Shown here piece after piece: positions 20,245-29,128 of a stretch of DNA of 43,841 nt. Below the pieces are notes generated by a model, which saw nothing but the letters and a program-made list of their open reading frames with translations, was not told where the DNA came from and ran no database searches. Every line of letters begins with the position of its first letter. The first letter of the stretch is position 1. The stretch comes from Pseudomonadota bacterium (lineage in GTDB: Bacteria > Desulfobacterota > Desulfobulbia > Desulfobulbales > CALZHT01). The stretch spans positions 1 through 43,841 of the forward strand of contig JAHJJF010000081.1 in NCBI GenBank assembly GCA_018823135.1, read 5' to 3'. The position numbers were made by a program, and so were the translations under genes.

Positions 20245-20781
20245 TTAAAGTGTTAATGCTTCCTTGACTCCCAGGTTGTCCGGAGTAGCGGTGAGTCCCT
20301 TTGTGTTGCCGTGCGGCACTGTCCGGTGACAATCCCAGCATTTTCGGTCGACCTGCATGGTGTCTTTGTCCATGGAATAAAGCCTGCTGTTTTCGATGAT
20401 CTGGGAAACTGCTTCCATGTGGCATCGGATACAATTGGCCTGAATCCTTTCTGCGGCGTTTTCACTTATTCTGATATTGTGATCATAGGAGCGGAAGGTC
20501 ATGGCCTTTGAGTGGATGAAGCCGTCCCTGGATTTTGCGAAAATCTTGTCAATCAGCGACTCTTTGGGGAGATGACAGTCCACGCAGGTGGCCTGACTCC
20601 GATGCGAACTGTGCTGCCAGGTTGCATATTCGGTATTCATCGTATGGCAGTTGATGCATACCTTCGGGTCGCTTGAAATATACGATGTCATGTTGGAGGC
20701 ATTCACCACATAGCCAAACATCCCGACTGCAACAACAGCACAACAGATGGAAACATATTTCATGACTGAACTTGTTTTCAT
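20245..20781 (-). CDS. nrfH: Membrane quinol dehydrogenase NrfH (tetraheme)
   Basis: 178 residues of the NapC/NirT family: one N-terminal helix (about 8-27) anchors a periplasmic tetraheme domain with CINCH (42-46), CVDCH (66-70), CIRCH (117-121) and CWDCH (148-152). The first motif is followed by T-M49, the methionine that ligates heme 1 in NrfH. It takes electrons from menaquinol and hands them to NrfA. A strong AGGAGGG ribosome-binding site precedes the ATG. Confidence 0.97.
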   Translation of the reverse strand: MKTSSVMKYVSICCAVVAVGMFGYVVNASNMTSYISSDPKVCINCHTMNTEYATWQHSSHRSQATCVDCHLPKESLIDKIFAKSRDGFIHSKAMTFRSYDHNIRISENAAERIQANCIRCHMEAVSQIIENSRLYSMDKDTMQVDRKCWDCHRTVPHGNTKGLTATPDNLGVKEALTL

Positions 20782-21133
20782 GTTCTACCCTCCTGGTGTC
20801 AGGTAATCCCCGGATTGGGGAGTTACCCGAATTAATAGGGGGCAAACCCGTTATGGATAAGCTTTGGGATGAGAATGAGATCCTCCTGCAGGGGCGATCA
20901 AATCCGGCAGGAGGTTACAGAAGTATTTTGCATACAACCTCATTGGTCATAAGAGAGGCCTCCCATTAATAAAGAATGGTTGTAATTTGATAAAAGTATA
21001 TAGAAGTGTCTGACGGGAAACAAGTGCCACAAAGTAGTAGTTGGGCGTTTTTTGTGGTGTTTTACAGATCCTGGAGAAGTTTTTTTGTATGTTGTGAGGA
21101 GTGGATTTGGAAATTATTCATTATATCGTCGAA
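20782..21133. other. Upstream region of nrfHA, no gene seen
   Basis: 352 bp between nrfH and the lysine-rich protein gene, both on the minus strand. It should hold the nrfHA promoter. I could not find a convincing sigma70, sigma54, FNR or HcpR-like site by eye. A short CCACAAA/TTTGTGG inverted pair at about 21030-21057 may end transcription of the upstream gene. Confidence 0.5.
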
Positions 21134-21469
21134 TTAGTCGTCAAATCCGAGTTTGTTTTTAAATTTTTTCCAGAGGCTCTTTGATTCCTTCTTGGTTTCC
21201 TTGAAATTTTTCTTGGATCCGTCGGCGATTTCTTTTGATTCTTCTTTGACGTCTTTTTTGATCTCTTTCCCGGCTTTTTTCATGTCCTTGCCGGTGGTTT
21301 TGAAACCCTCTTTAAGCTCGCCGGGGACTTCTTTGAGTTCCTTTCCCGCCTGTTTCATGCCGTCAAGAAATGATTGGTCTTCCTTGTCCTTGCTGAAGCC
21401 TTGGGACCCGAGAAAAAGGGAGGCGGCAAAGCAAGCAAGTACGATAAAAAACATCTTTTTCTGTCTCAT
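21134..21469 (-). CDS. Exported lysine/glutamate-rich amphipathic helix protein
   Basis: 111 residues: a signal peptide (about 1-26), then an almost wholly charged domain built from irregular repeats of the type KxGKELKE / KEGFKTTGKDMKK / KAGKEIKKDVKEE, ending in a basic LWKKFKNKLGFDD. The spacing suggests long amphipathic helices, similar in style to apolipoprotein or LEA-like proteins. No enzyme motif is present. It follows cooC by 56 bp on the same strand, so it may share its transcript. Function unknown; envelope lipid binding or a structural role are possibilities only. Confidence 0.7.
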   Translation of the reverse strand: MRQKKMFFIVLACFAASLFLGSQGFSKDKEDQSFLDGMKQAGKELKEVPGELKEGFKTTGKDMKKAGKEIKKDVKEESKEIADGSKKNFKETKKESKSLWKKFKNKLGFDD

Positions 21470-21525
21470 GTCAAAATCCTATTATAAAGAGTTTAATTAG
21501 TGCATGCCCAATTGCTTGACCGACA

Positions 21526-22284
21526 CTAGTTCAGGATCGTATCAAATATAGCAAAAGCCTGTTTGACGATATCGCTATCATCGGCAAGGGTAAGATACGA
21601 GGCTCCGGCCAGTTCCTGTTCCACCAGTGTGTCACTTGCTGGTAACATTCCTGCAAGGGGCAGATCGCTTTCGCTGGCTGCTTTATTGATTTTGGCAATG
21701 AGCGCTTCCGGGGCAGGGACGGGCGCTCGGTTGACGATCAGGTGTTTATGGTGGATTTCCAGGGCCAGCGGGCCGGTGAGTTCGGCAATCCGCCGGGCGG
21801 TGAGAATTCCACGGGAAGACGGGTCGGAGATCACCAGGAGATGATCGATGCTGCGCAGATTCATCCGGCTTAAGTGTTCCATGCCAGCCTCGTTATCCAC
21901 CAGGATATATTTGTAATTAGAGGCAAGATGGTCCATGGTCATCGCCAGGTATTGATTCGCAGCGCAATAACATCCCGGGCCGTCGGGCTGGCCCATGACC
22001 AGAAGATCGTAGCCGGATTCCTCGATCAATGCCTGATGCACCTGCATTTCCATATACTGGTCCCGGGTAATATTTGGCGGCAGTTCGTCCTTGATTCCCT
22101 TTCTGATCTGGCCGATTGTCCTGCCGATTTTGATTGCCAGAAGCTCGTTGAGATTGGCGTTGGAATCCGCGTCAACGGCAAGGACGGGGGTGAGTTTTCT
22201 TTGGAGGAGATATTTTATGAGCAGGGCGGAAAGGGTGGTTTTTCCGGTGCCGCCCTTGCCGGCCATGGCAATTACTTTGGGCAT
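21526..22284 (-). CDS. cooC: CooC-type nickel-insertion ATPase
   Basis: A 252-residue MinD/ParA-like P-loop ATPase. The deviant Walker A is GKGGTGKTT at 9-17, followed by DADSNANL, and the CooC hallmark GPGCYCAAN carries the dimer-bridging C105-x-C107 nickel site. CooC drives nickel loading of carbon monoxide dehydrogenase / acetyl-CoA synthase. No CODH gene is in the window, so it is an orphan copy or the cluster lies elsewhere. A good sigma70-like promoter lies about 55 bp upstream. Confidence 0.88.
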   Translation of the reverse strand: MPKVIAMAGKGGTGKTTLSALLIKYLLQRKLTPVLAVDADSNANLNELLAIKIGRTIGQIRKGIKDELPPNITRDQYMEMQVHQALIEESGYDLLVMGQPDGPGCYCAANQYLAMTMDHLASNYKYILVDNEAGMEHLSRMNLRSIDHLLVISDPSSRGILTARRIAELTGPLALEIHHKHLIVNRAPVPAPEALIAKINKAASESDLPLAGMLPASDTLVEQELAGASYLTLADDSDIVKQAFAIFDTILN

Positions 22285-22336
22285 GGGTACGTCCTTTATT
22301 GTTTGGTTTCAAGGATAAGTCGTTCTGAGTTGATAG

Positions 22337-22365
22337 AATATAGGCTGGCTTGCTGATCTTGTCAA
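22337..22365 (-). promoter_or_regulatory. Sigma70-type promoter of cooC
   Basis: Minus strand: TTGACA (22360-22365), exactly 17 bases, TATATT (22337-22342). Both boxes are near-consensus and the start codon is about 53 bases downstream of the -10 box. Confidence 0.7.
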
Positions 22366-22429
22366 ATAACCATGAAAAAAGAGTAAAGGAAAGCGGTTTG
22401 GAAATCCATGGAGAGAGTTTGATTATTCG

Positions 22430-24745
22430 TTATTTTTTCTTTAAAGACAGAACCTGTTTTAACGTTCTGCTGAAGATTGTCAGATCGTATGGCTTCGGGA
22501 TTACGCCGCAGAAACCATATTCTTCATGATTTGACATTACAGGATCATTTGCATATCCACTGGAAACAATGGCCTTAACCTCCGGATCAATCTCGATGAG
22601 CTTCCTGATGGCATCCACTCCACCCATGCCGCCGGGAATAGTCAGATCCATGATAACAACATCAAAGGGATTTCCCTGTGCCATTGCTTCCTGGTAAAGG
22701 TCAAGGGCCTCCTGTCCTTCACTGGCGGTATCCACCTGGTATCCAAGATGTTCAAGCATCCGGACACTAAAATCTCTGACTAATTCTTCATCGTCCATAA
22801 CCAGGATCCTGCCGCATCCCTTTAGACTTATTTCACTTTCCTGATGAATCTTCTGGTGTGCTGTTTTCTCTGACGCAGGAAGATAGATATGGAAAACTGA
22901 GCCAACCCCCAGTTCAGATTCAACCAGTAAACATCCGCCATGCTTTTTAATGATGGAATAGGAAATGGAAAGTCCGAGACCGCTTCCCTGTTCCCTGGTG
23001 GTAAAATAGGGGTCGAATATTTTTTCGATGTTGTCGGGGGCGATGCCTTTTCCTTCATCTGCAAGAGAGATTTTAACAAAAGCGCCATTTTTTACCGGGA
23101 GGTTGTCTTTTTCTGTAACAACTTCGTTTTTTGCTTGAATGGTAATGGTTCCACCCGATGGCATGGCCTGGCAGGCATTAATTATCAGGTTCTGGATTAC
23201 CTGATAGAGTTGGCTTTTATCGGCTTCCACCGGATTGAGGTTCTCCGGCAGATGATAGTCACATTTGACATTGGTGCCGCGAATAATGAAATTGCTGGAA
23301 TCTTTTATAAGATCAAGGATTGATGTTGTCTCCTTGATCGGCGTTCCACCCTTGGAAAAGGTCAGCAGCTGTCTGGTCAGATCCCTGGCCCGGAAAGAGG
23401 CTTTTTCGCTCTGCATGAGTCGTTGATATTCTTTATCCTCAGGCTTGTAGGCCATTTTTACCAGAGAGATATTTCCCACGATAGCAGTAAGCAGATTATT
23501 GAAGTCATGGGCAATTCCTCCTGCCAGGATGCCGATTGCTTCGAGCTTCTGGGTTTTGAAAAGTCCCTGTTCCATTCTTTTTCGCTGGGTTACATCGCGG
23601 ACAATTGCTTGGACAATGGTATCTGTGGACAGCACTATCCTGTTTAAGGACACTTCCGCTTCAAATTCCCTGCCGTCGGCGCGGGTATGGACCCAGTCAA
23701 AAATCTGTGCGATTCCCGACAAGGCGCGGTTGATGAGTTCTGTCGCTTTCTGTTGTGAGTTCTGGCCGTCCGGCTGGGTATCGGGGGAAAAGTTGTATGG
23801 TATGCAGCCGATGAATTCATCCCTGGAGCAGCCGAACATTTCCAGTGTTTTGGAATTACAGTCAAGGCAGCGGTGATCCTTCATGGTGAAAATGGAATCA
23901 TTTGCCGCTTTGAAAACAGATCGGTATCGTTCTTCACTTTCGCGCAGCGCATTTTCCTGGAGCTGCCGTTCGCTGATCTCGTTTTGGAGTTGTTTGTTGG
24001 TTAACGCAAGCTCGGTTGTGCGCTGCTCAACAAGCTGTTCCAGTTGGGCGCGATATTGACTTAATTCTGCTTCGGCCCCTTGTTTCTTCTGTATATGCTT
24101 CAGACTCTGCCTGATGATATAAAAGGAAATAAACAGGGTTACCAGGAGGATCGACAGAGAAAATTTTATGACATTGCGGGTTATGGAAGAGATCTCCTGC
24201 TCGGCGTCTTCAAGATAAACCCCGGTGCCGATGATCCAGTCCCATGGGGTATAGCCTTTCACAAAGGAAAGTTTCGGGACGATTGCGTTTTCATTGTCTT
24301 TCCATTGCCACATGTATGGCACGAAACCTGAACCATATTTCTGGACTGTTTCAACAAACGACACGAAGAGATGCTTGCCCTTCTGATCATGAAAATCAGA
24401 GAGGTCGGTACCGTTAAGCTCCGGACGGTATGGATGCATGATCATTGCCGGCTTCTGGTCATTGATCCAGAAATAATCCTTATTGTCCGCTCCATAGCGT
24501 AATTTACCAATTACCTGTGCAGCCAGCCCCTGAGCCTGTTCGCGGCTGAGTTTTCCTGATTTTTCCTGCTCATAGTAATAATCCATTATATGCCAGGCAG
24601 TCTGGGTCAGATCCTGGATTTTCTCCTTTTTCTTGTCCATGAGCGAGGTATTGAATGTCGGAAGGATAATGCCGAAGAGCACCGCGGCAAACAATACCAG
24701 CGTCAAGAATGAAGGGAATATCACTTTAAAAGATTCTTTTCGCAT
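22430..24745 (-). CDS. Cache-PAS hybrid sensor histidine kinase
   Basis: 771 residues from the ATG at 24745, chosen because AGGAAA precedes it; two upstream ATGs lack this. Order: TM1 (about 10-28), a single Cache domain of the sCache type (about 40-180, with YFWINDQ and the IIGTGVYLEDAE end), TM2 (about 195-213), coiled coil, PAS (about 270-390), HisKA with H413 in [11 protein letters not shown], HATPase (DEGKGI, GSGLGLSIS), and a C-terminal receiver (about 660-771) whose phosphoacceptor is in VVIMDLTIPGG. It senses a small periplasmic ligand, such as an organic acid (inference from the Cache type). A sigma54-like promoter lies upstream and a sigma54 activator gene is next door. Confidence 0.93.
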   Translation of the reverse strand: MRKESFKVIFPSFLTLVLFAAVLFGIILPTFNTSLMDKKKEKIQDLTQTAWHIMDYYYEQEKSGKLSREQAQGLAAQVIGKLRYGADNKDYFWINDQKPAMIMHPYRPELNGTDLSDFHDQKGKHLFVSFVETVQKYGSGFVPYMWQWKDNENAIVPKLSFVKGYTPWDWIIGTGVYLEDAEQEISSITRNVIKFSLSILLVTLFISFYIIRQSLKHIQKKQGAEAELSQYRAQLEQLVEQRTTELALTNKQLQNEISERQLQENALRESEERYRSVFKAANDSIFTMKDHRCLDCNSKTLEMFGCSRDEFIGCIPYNFSPDTQPDGQNSQQKATELINRALSGIAQIFDWVHTRADGREFEAEVSLNRIVLSTDTIVQAIVRDVTQRKRMEQGLFKTQKLEAIGILAGGIAHDFNNLLTAIVGNISLVKMAYKPEDKEYQRLMQSEKASFRARDLTRQLLTFSKGGTPIKETTSILDLIKDSSNFIIRGTNVKCDYHLPENLNPVEADKSQLYQVIQNLIINACQAMPSGGTITIQAKNEVVTEKDNLPVKNGAFVKISLADEGKGIAPDNIEKIFDPYFTTREQGSGLGLSISYSIIKKHGGCLLVESELGVGSVFHIYLPASEKTAHQKIHQESEISLKGCGRILVMDDEELVRDFSVRMLEHLGYQVDTASEGQEALDLYQEAMAQGNPFDVVIMDLTIPGGMGGVDAIRKLIEIDPEVKAIVSSGYANDPVMSNHEEYGFCGVIPKPYDLTIFSRTLKQVLSLKKK

Positions 24746-25174
24746 AAGATTTCCTGGTCTCATATGTATTGCTAAACTCTTCAAACCGTCGGACCTTAAT
24801 CTAGTTTATCGATTGAAGGGCTGATGCGATGCAGCCAATCAGAGAGTATTTGTTGTATTCTGCCTGTGTAATATCTTTCAATAGCAAAAGGCATGCCGGA
24901 GTAGTAACTATTCTTAATCATGTGTAATTCTGATGTATTCTGTATGATGATGAGTCTTTCTGGCAGGAATCGATGCAGATGAAGAGGGTCGTTGTTGACC
25001 CGTTTTCAGGAGTATTTGGTGGTTATATCGGGTTGCAGTGGAAGTCCATGGAATGGGGCGAATGTGTCCCTTTATGGGGCTTTTTGTTACTTGATCGGCT
25101 TGATGAAATCCTGTCAACCCGGAAATTTCAGAAGTCGAGGCTGAATTGCAAAATTATTTTCAGGCGGTGGATTT
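24746..25174. other. Intergenic region holding the hybrid kinase promoter
   Basis: No gene is seen in this 429-bp stretch between the sigma54 activator gene and the hybrid kinase. It contains the sigma54-like site at 24884-24898; the rest shows no repeat or open frame of note. Confidence 0.55.
24884..24898 (-). promoter_or_regulatory. Sigma54 (-24/-12) promoter candidate for the hybrid kinase
   Basis: Minus strand CGGCATGCCTTTTGC fits the TGGCACG-N4-TTGC consensus at all but two of the fixed positions, with the essential GG and GC exactly 10 bases apart. It reads toward the hybrid kinase, whose start is about 140 bases downstream. Confidence 0.55.
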
Positions 25175-26593
25175 CTAAAGGAGGCCCAGTTTTTTCATTT
25201 TTCGAAAAAGGGTTTTTCTCGATATGCCCATTTCGGCTGCTGTCTTAGTTTTATGCCATTGAAATTGTTGAAGTTTTTCAGTAATAAATTGTTTTTCAAA
25301 CTGGGCCCGACCTGATCCCAGATCGTGGGATGACTGTGTTGTGCCGGCAGGACTGTCAATCTGTTGTTTTATGAGACTCGTTTTTTTTATCTTCTCAGGT
25401 AACTCAATTGTATTAAGGGTGTGCAGGCGATGCAGCACATTCTGCAGTTCTCTGATATTGCCGGGCCAGTCGTGTTTCTGGAGAAGCTCGCGGGCGCTTT
25501 CCGGAATAAGAGGTCTTTTTGTGGAAGAGCCGAATTCTTCCCAGTAAAAATCCACCAGCAGACGAATATCCTCTTTTCGTTCCCGCAAAGGAGGAATATG
25601 GATGGGAATAATGTGAATTCGATAAAAGAAATCCTCACGCATCCGGCCCTTGGCAACCATTTCATTGAGATTCGTATTGGTTGCGGCAATAAAGCGAATA
25701 TCGGGTTTCCGGACCCGGTTGCTGCCCACCGGAGTATAGCCGCCGTCCTCAAGCACCCGCAGCAATTTAACCTGCATGCTTAAACTTATTTGCCCGACTT
25801 CATCTAGGAAAAGAGTTCCCTGGTCGGCAAGATCCAGAAGTCCATCCTTGTCGCTGTCCGCACCGCTGAAGGCGCCTTTCTTGTATCCGAAGAATTCACT
25901 TTCGATGAGATTCTCCGGGATTGCGCCGCAATTTACCGTAACGAATTCATGGTCTTTGCGTGGACTCAGATCGTGGATGGCCCGTGCCACAAGTTCTTTG
26001 CCGGTTCCTGATTCACCGGAGATGATTACATTGGTGTCGGTTGCCGCAGCTTTGAGAATGAGCTTGTAGACTTCCTGCATTGCTTTGCTTTTGCCGATGA
26101 TATCCCCGAATCGGTAAGGGTGTTTCATGGCGGACCGCAGTGTGAGATTTTCTTTTCGCAGTTGTTCTGATTCGTTGTGCAGGCTCAGCTCGAGGAGTTT
26201 CTGGGTTGTTATGTCCTGAAGTGTTTCAATGGCGCCGATAATTTTACCGCCCGGGTCGGTGATCGGTGCTGCAAGAAAATAGATGTAGCGCAGCCGGTTG
26301 CCGATGTTTTCGAATTTATCAGTTGCCTCCCAGGCGTTGGTAATGATATTTGAGACCGCCGGGAATTTATCCTTGTACAGTTCGAGGAAGTTTTCAAAGT
26401 CGTTTGTGAGAATAAGATCGGCAACTGTGGGTCTTTTTTCAGGATAAAAGGGAACCCATTGTCTGTCTGTGCCAATCATTTCCGCGGCCTTGAGGCCTGT
26501 AAGAAGTTCGCAGGCCTTGTTCCAGAAAGTAATTTTATGGTGGAGGTCGATGGCAAATTGCGGGATGGGGGTATATTCGAGAATGTTCAGCAT
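25175..26593 (-). CDS. PAS-type sigma54-dependent transcriptional activator
   Basis: 472 residues: an N-terminal PAS sensor (about 1-130), the AAA+ activator domain with Walker A GESGTGKE (193-200), the sigma54-contact loop GAFSGA (240-245), Walker B LFLDEV (261-266), and a Fis-type helix-turn-helix at the C-terminus (about 435-472, with KTAAEMGISRKTLFRKM). It remodels sigma54 RNA polymerase in response to a cytoplasmic signal read by PAS rather than by phosphorylation, since no receiver is present. The contact loop has Ser in place of the common Thr, a conservative change. Its probable target in view is the sigma54-like promoter at 24884-24898. Confidence 0.93.
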   Translation of the reverse strand: MLNILEYTPIPQFAIDLHHKITFWNKACELLTGLKAAEMIGTDRQWVPFYPEKRPTVADLILTNDFENFLELYKDKFPAVSNIITNAWEATDKFENIGNRLRYIYFLAAPITDPGGKIIGAIETLQDITTQKLLELSLHNESEQLRKENLTLRSAMKHPYRFGDIIGKSKAMQEVYKLILKAAATDTNVIISGESGTGKELVARAIHDLSPRKDHEFVTVNCGAIPENLIESEFFGYKKGAFSGADSDKDGLLDLADQGTLFLDEVGQISLSMQVKLLRVLEDGGYTPVGSNRVRKPDIRFIAATNTNLNEMVAKGRMREDFFYRIHIIPIHIPPLRERKEDIRLLVDFYWEEFGSSTKRPLIPESARELLQKHDWPGNIRELQNVLHRLHTLNTIELPEKIKKTSLIKQQIDSPAGTTQSSHDLGSGRAQFEKQFITEKLQQFQWHKTKTAAEMGISRKTLFRKMKKLGLL

Positions 26594-26773
26594 TAATTAA
26601 ATCCGTAAGTCATCAATCGTTGAATTTTTCTTTGATTGTATAGAAATTCATCGAAAAAGAGAATATCTCATTTCTCGTTAATGAAATATAACTTGAGATG
26701 GGGTGCGGGAAAAGGGGGGGCCGAAAAAAGTTCTGGTATGAATTGCGATGTTTACAGGACCATTCGCAATGGC

Positions 26774-27871
26774 TTATTCCTGGTAATTTGCCCAGATTCT
26801 GATGGCCAGCATGTGTCCAAGGCCGGTATTGGAAGTGAAGTAATAGATTTCTTCGTTGACATCGAAGCCCCAGTTAATGGTCACAGTGGTTTCATCGGTT
26901 GCGTTAATGTCGCAGTAAATTCTTCCGGCAGTATCCAGATCAAGAGAAGCATCATCCCTGACCTCGTAATTTTTTAAAATGGTGTGTTCGATAACGTATT
27001 CGCAGTTCCAGTTCCAGAGCCCGGCATTGCCGGATTGTTGAATCTTGGGGAAGATCGTCGCGGCGTCAAAGGTGCAGGAAAAGAAATCCGCATTGATTGT
27101 GCAGGGTAAGCCGTTCTTGGTTCTGGTAAGATGGGAATCAAGGTTGGAGGTCATCTCATCTTCCCACCTGAGGACGGATAAATAATAATAGGGTGGTTCC
27201 TGGCGGATCATGGTCTGACTGCCGTCTTTGCTATAGGTGAATACCGGATTGGCGGTAAAGTGCTCACCGGGTAGAAAAGTGGTGGCGGTTGGGTCTGTTC
27301 CTCCGGTATCCGGCGGCGTGGTTTCACCCACATAGGTCAGATAGGTGCTGAAATGATTTGTCTGGATAGTCACCCGGTTTGTTTCAGTGTCACGCGAAAT
27401 AACGGTGAATACTTCCCAGGTTTCCTTTGTCGGGTCGGCATACATGGCTCCGACAGTCAATTCGGAATAACCGGTGCCGTCCACATAGCCGTCGCTGTCG
27501 ATATCGGCGTATGGCAGAACCAGGGTCACCGGTTTTTCAAATACCAGGTCAGCCGGGCCGAATTTGGCTGAAGACCCCGTGTAAATTAAAGCGTTTGGGA
27601 GGCTCCCGACATTGCTGGCACTGGAAATGGTAATTTCCTGCGTAGTCGTGAGGGCGCCCTGGGGCACGATGATTTTTGCGCCGTACAGATCACTTGCAGG
27701 ATCAGTGACCTCAAGCGAGCCGCCTGCAGGGCCAATGCTGGCGCTGTATTCAGCTGAGCCGGAGGTCGTGTTTTCAGATGTTTGAGCAGGAGGGTCCTGG
27801 TCGCCGCCGCCGCAGGAGATCATTGTAAAGCACAAAGAAAGAACAAACACCCGGGTGAGCAGGGATTTCAT
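26774..27871 (-). CDS. Lipoprotein with ZU5-like beta domain
   Basis: 365 residues from the ATG at 27871, which gives a canonical lipoprotein signal with lipobox MISC (Cys20) followed by GGGD. After a Thr/Ser-rich linker, residues about 45-175 contain a ZU5-like pattern (GPAGGSLEV, IIVPQGAL, VTLVLPY, NHFSTYL). A Thr/Pro linker leads to a second domain (about 195-365) that I do not recognise. It is probably outer-membrane or periplasm-anchored and beta-rich, with a binding or surface role. It is monocistronic and divergent from the yitT-like gene. Confidence 0.75.
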   Translation of the reverse strand: MKSLLTRVFVLSLCFTMISCGGGDQDPPAQTSENTTSGSAEYSASIGPAGGSLEVTDPASDLYGAKIIVPQGALTTTQEITISSASNVGSLPNALIYTGSSAKFGPADLVFEKPVTLVLPYADIDSDGYVDGTGYSELTVGAMYADPTKETWEVFTVISRDTETNRVTIQTNHFSTYLTYVGETTPPDTGGTDPTATTFLPGEHFTANPVFTYSKDGSQTMIRQEPPYYYLSVLRWEDEMTSNLDSHLTRTKNGLPCTINADFFSCTFDAATIFPKIQQSGNAGLWNWNCEYVIEHTILKNYEVRDDASLDLDTAGRIYCDINATDETTVTINWGFDVNEEIYYFTSNTGLGHMLAIRIWANYQE

Positions 27872-27953
27872 CTTGGCAAGTCTATAGTTGTTGCATGTAG
27901 ATTTCATGAATTATCCGGTTGATAAATCGATTCTGAATAATGAGGAGGTTTAA

Positions 27954-27989
27954 ATGCCTGATCGGCATAAAACTGAATTTATTAAATGA
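27954..27989 (+). CDS. Possible 11-codon leader peptide
   Basis: An ATG follows an excellent GAGGAGG ribosome-binding site at 6-7 bases and encodes 11 residues (MPDRHKTEFIK). Its stop overlaps the next small frame's ATG (ATGA). It could be a coupling leader for the 49-residue frame, or the two together could be the remains of one frameshifted small gene. Confidence 0.3.
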   Translation: MPDRHKTEFIK

Positions 27990-28135
27990 ATACTATCAAA
28001 TTAAATGATTCTGTCAGAGAGGAGAAGAAATTAATGATCCGGGAAAATTATTTAATCAAACAGGTCGATTCCGGACTGAAGGGAAAAACTCCTTACGAAG
28101 TCAGGGGAGATACGTTAAGCTATGTGTCATCCTGA
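27986..28135 (+). CDS. Possible 49-residue small protein upstream of yitT
   Basis: An open frame of 49 codons beginning at the ATGA overlap, with a second in-frame ATG at 28034 preceded by GAGGAGAAG. The product is charged and soluble (it contains LKGKTPYEVRGD near the end). I do not recognise it. Two well-placed Shine-Dalgarno sites in a row argue for translation; the short length argues for caution. Confidence 0.35.
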   Translation: MNTIKLNDSVREEKKLMIRENYLIKQVDSGLKGKTPYEVRGDTLSYVSS

Positions 28136-28223
28136 GTCAGGATGCACACCGTACTTTTCCGACCGCAAAACTCAAGAAATTTTTTTTGAACTACTGCCTA
28201 TAAGCCGTTATCAGGATACTATT

Positions 28224-29102
28224 ATGCATATGAAGAATAAACCCCAGGCGCTTTTTCTTTCACCCCAACAGTTGTTGCGGGATATCATTTTATTTCCTGT
28301 TGGCAGCGCCCTTTGCGCTATCGCCATCAACGGCATTCTGATTCCGCAGGATTTCGTCACCGGCGGCATTACCGGCGTCTCACTGATAATCCATAAATTC
28401 ATGCCGGGGGTCAACGTCGGCTGGATTTATCTGATTCTCAACGTGCCGCTGTTTACCCTGGCCTGGATGGCGGTGGGGCGGCGCTTCTTTGTTTACAGCA
28501 TTTTCGGCACCCTTTCTCTGACCCTTGCCATCGCATTTGTTCAGGTCAACATTAATCTGGAAGACAGGATGCTGAATGCCTTGCTTGCTGGTCTGATTCT
28601 TGGGGCAGGAGCCGGGATTTGTCTGAGAACATCCGGATCGCAGGGCGGCACGGATATTCTCTCGGTCATGCTCCTGAAGCGGTTTTCCATAAGTATGGGG
28701 ACTACGATTCTGGCGATTAATGCCATGGTTTTACTGCTGATATCAGTCTATTATTCCATAGAAAGCGTGCTCTATACGCTGATTATTCTCTATGTCAGTT
28801 CCCGGGTGATTAATATAGTGGTTACCGGCCTCAGCCAGCGGAAGGCGGTGTTTATCATTTCAGCGCAATGGGAAGAAATATCGCAGGAGATTCTCAAGGA
28901 CATCAGGCGCGGGGTGACGATTATCAAAGGGGAGGGCGGCTATACCAGGAAGGAGGAACATATCCTTTACGCGGTAATTACTTTTACAGAAATCGGTCAA
29001 CTCAAACGACTGGTTCACAATATCGACCCAACGGCGTTTATCGTGATCAGCGATACCCTGGAGGTGTCAAACTACCGGATCGGAAACCAGCCGCACTGGT
29101 AG
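28224..29102 (+). CDS. YitT family membrane protein (DUF161/DUF2179)
   Basis: 292 residues from the ATG at 28224, preceded by AGGA. Five to six membrane helices carry the YitT signatures GILIPQDFVTGGITGVSLI near the start and RTSGSQGGTDILS in the middle. The C-terminal soluble DUF2179 domain (about 210-290) ends with the expected IDPTAFIVISD. YitT proteins are widespread but their substrate is not established. The gene stands alone on the plus strand, convergent with the receiver-kinase gene. Confidence 0.9.
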   Translation: MHMKNKPQALFLSPQQLLRDIILFPVGSALCAIAINGILIPQDFVTGGITGVSLIIHKFMPGVNVGWIYLILNVPLFTLAWMAVGRRFFVYSIFGTLSLTLAIAFVQVNINLEDRMLNALLAGLILGAGAGICLRTSGSQGGTDILSVMLLKRFSISMGTTILAINAMVLLLISVYYSIESVLYTLIILYVSSRVINIVVTGLSQRKAVFIISAQWEEISQEILKDIRRGVTIIKGEGGYTRKEEHILYAVITFTEIGQLKRLVHNIDPTAFIVISDTLEVSNYRIGNQPHW

Positions 29103-29128
29103 CTAAACAGGCTGGACCGTCATGAAAT

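Noticed and set aside
20986-21060. A sigma54 promoter for nrfHA (TGGCACTTG on the minus strand)
   Set aside because: The -12 element reads CC instead of GC at the correct spacing, so the essential match fails.
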